Shown here piece after piece: positions 57,523-64,000 of a stretch of DNA of 64,000 bases. Positions within the stretch are counted from its first letter, which is position 1; each line of letters begins with the position of its first letter. Source of the stretch: Cristatella mucedo (lineage: Eukaryota; Bryozoa; Phylactolaemata; Cristatellidae); assembly GCA_009760855.2 (NCBI GenBank), contig WPIO01000088.1, forward strand, positions 172,501 to 236,500, written 5' to 3'. The notes beneath the pieces were generated by a model. It was not told the DNA's origin. It did not search any database and saw only the letters and a program-made list of their open reading frames with translations. Position numbers and translations under genes: made by a program.

Positions 57523-58461
57523 TTCTCGGCTGCTGCAAACGGCTTTCCGCACTCGACAGCGAGCGGCTAGCATCTGCGGCGTCACGCCGATCCGCGGCGG
57601 AAGCAGGAGTAGGGTAAACAGGGGAAAGACGCTGCGCGCGCGCCGCGACCGATCGGGTGCGACCGCAGCAGGTCACCTTGCCTCCTCTCTCTCCGCTCGG
57701 CAGGCGGCCGGGAAGCACCAAAAGAAAAAAAACACAAATCGCCCCGCTCCTCGAGTCACCTGACAGTCGTGCGGCGCCAGACTGCGCGGGCGGGACGCAC
57801 GCTGGCGCGCGAGATGGAAAGGACAGGGTGAAGCGGCGGCGAGTAGGGGCTGCCGCTGGTGACGAGTGACGACGCGCCAGGTGATTTCCGCCGCCCCTCC
57901 CCCACCGCCGACTGGCGGCGGCAACTCCGAATTCCGACATGAGCGAGGTGAGGCGAGTTCCACACGGGCCGCGCTGCCGTTTCGCGGCGCCCCTCCCATC
58001 CCGCCACGCCCGCACCCCGGTCGCTCCGAAGGCCGTGCAGCGGCGGCGGCGCCCGGCTAGACCATTTCAGTGCTGCGTGAGCGAGCTAACTTATGCTAAG
58101 CGCGATCGAGAAGATGTCTAGTAACAGAGATCGTCTGTGAAGCCCGTCGCAAAACGTCGAGCTGCGAACGACTACGCAAGCTCTCACTTCCTATTCCCTC
58201 AAGGGCCAGATGGTTGCATCCATTCCGGAAGTGGGTCGGCCGAGCGAGAGGAAAGGCAGAACAGCGGATCCGCTCGCGAGCGGTCTTCTCGTTGCTGGCC
58301 ACTTGCGTGCGACTGTCGAGCGCGGTTGCCGCGTAAGCTAGATAATATTACGTGATATATTTTAAATTATTAATTTTTGTTTTAATCCGTAAATGTTAGT
58401 TACGGTAGTTCACTCACGTTCGCGAGTACGATTGTTCTAGCGTACCTATCGCGCGCATGTC
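57523..58461. promoter_or_regulatory. Shared divergent promoter region, HSP20-like and hnRNP L-like genes
   Basis: GC- and CpG-rich spacer of about 940 bp between two divergent starts. It contains CATTCCGGAAGTGGG at 58221-58235, which fits an ETS-family site (CCGGAAGTG) and also the TTCnnGAA arrangement of a minimal heat-shock half-site pair. No TATA box was seen near either start. Positions 57785-57903 repeat a segment found at 56087-56210. Confidence 0.5.
57785..57903 (+). repeat. Direct repeat flanking the HSP20-like gene, copy 2
   Basis: Partner of 56087-56210. It lies within the divergent promoter region upstream of the hnRNP L-like start. Confidence 0.75.
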
Positions 58462-63922
<5,461 letters not shown>

Positions 63923-64000
63923 GTCAGCTGCGACCGATGGCTGCTGCTCCTCTTGTGTTGCTTCTCGCGTGCGCCTACTAGCACGACCTAGCTGCGTTTC

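Noticed and set aside
56494-57570. 358-codon plus-strand open frame
   Set aside because: Antisense to the HSP20-like gene; GC-rich composition keeps it open and it has no motif.

Overview
This is nuclear DNA of an invertebrate-type metazoan. The evidence is spliced genes with GT..AG introns, an hnRNP L-type RNA-binding protein gene, several TNF-receptor-superfamily-like (TNFRSF-like) membrane receptor genes, and a dense load of L2/CR1-like LINEs with (ATT)n tails, tRNA-derived SINEs, LTR remnants and microsatellites. The sequence does not allow a closer assignment. Nothing bacterial is seen: no operons, rRNA genes or CRISPR arrays.

Layout. 1-11 kb is mostly interspersed repeats: a truncated LTR (1-1131), LINE and SINE fragments, and a fossil TNFRSF-like exon on the minus strand (5064-5302). 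11.2-15.5 kb holds a five-exon minus-strand TNFRSF-like gene (gene A) whose exons join in frame to 300 aa: signal peptide, cysteine-rich domain (CRD), stalk, membrane segment, cytoplasmic tail. 16-30 kb is repeats and non-coding DNA, including a complete LTR copy (20936-22114). 30.2-33.8 kb and 38.9-46.1 kb are two copies of a duplicated block. Each carries a minus-strand receptor gene (B and C) with the same TATA promoter, signal peptide, membrane exon and C-terminal tail. Copy C has a CRD exon and a stalk inflated by a 27-bp coding minisatellite; copy B lacks the CRD. Between the blocks are long GA-type simple repeats (34.2-34.7 kb) and an AT-rich island (35.8-38.9 kb) of decayed coding sequence unlike its surroundings. 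The island has repeated fibre-like motifs on the plus strand and a cysteine-rich zinc-finger-like motif on the minus strand.

47-55 kb is retroelement debris. It includes a Ty3/gypsy-type pol remnant lying between two nearly identical LINE copies that form an inverted repeat with 930-bp arms. 56.7-57.5 kb holds an intronless small heat-shock protein gene (minus) with a probable mitochondrial presequence. It is divergent from an hnRNP L-like gene (plus, from 58462) whose first six coding exons, covering RRM1 and RRM2, lie in the window; the gene continues past its end.

The recurring theme is a small receptor family (A, B, C and fossil D, all minus strand). It appears to evolve by block duplication, by CRD loss or decay, and by minisatellite growth of the extracellular stalk, while the membrane segment and a short C-terminal tail are conserved between B and C. 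Splice junctions were assigned by eye from reading-frame phase and consensus sites, without transcript data.
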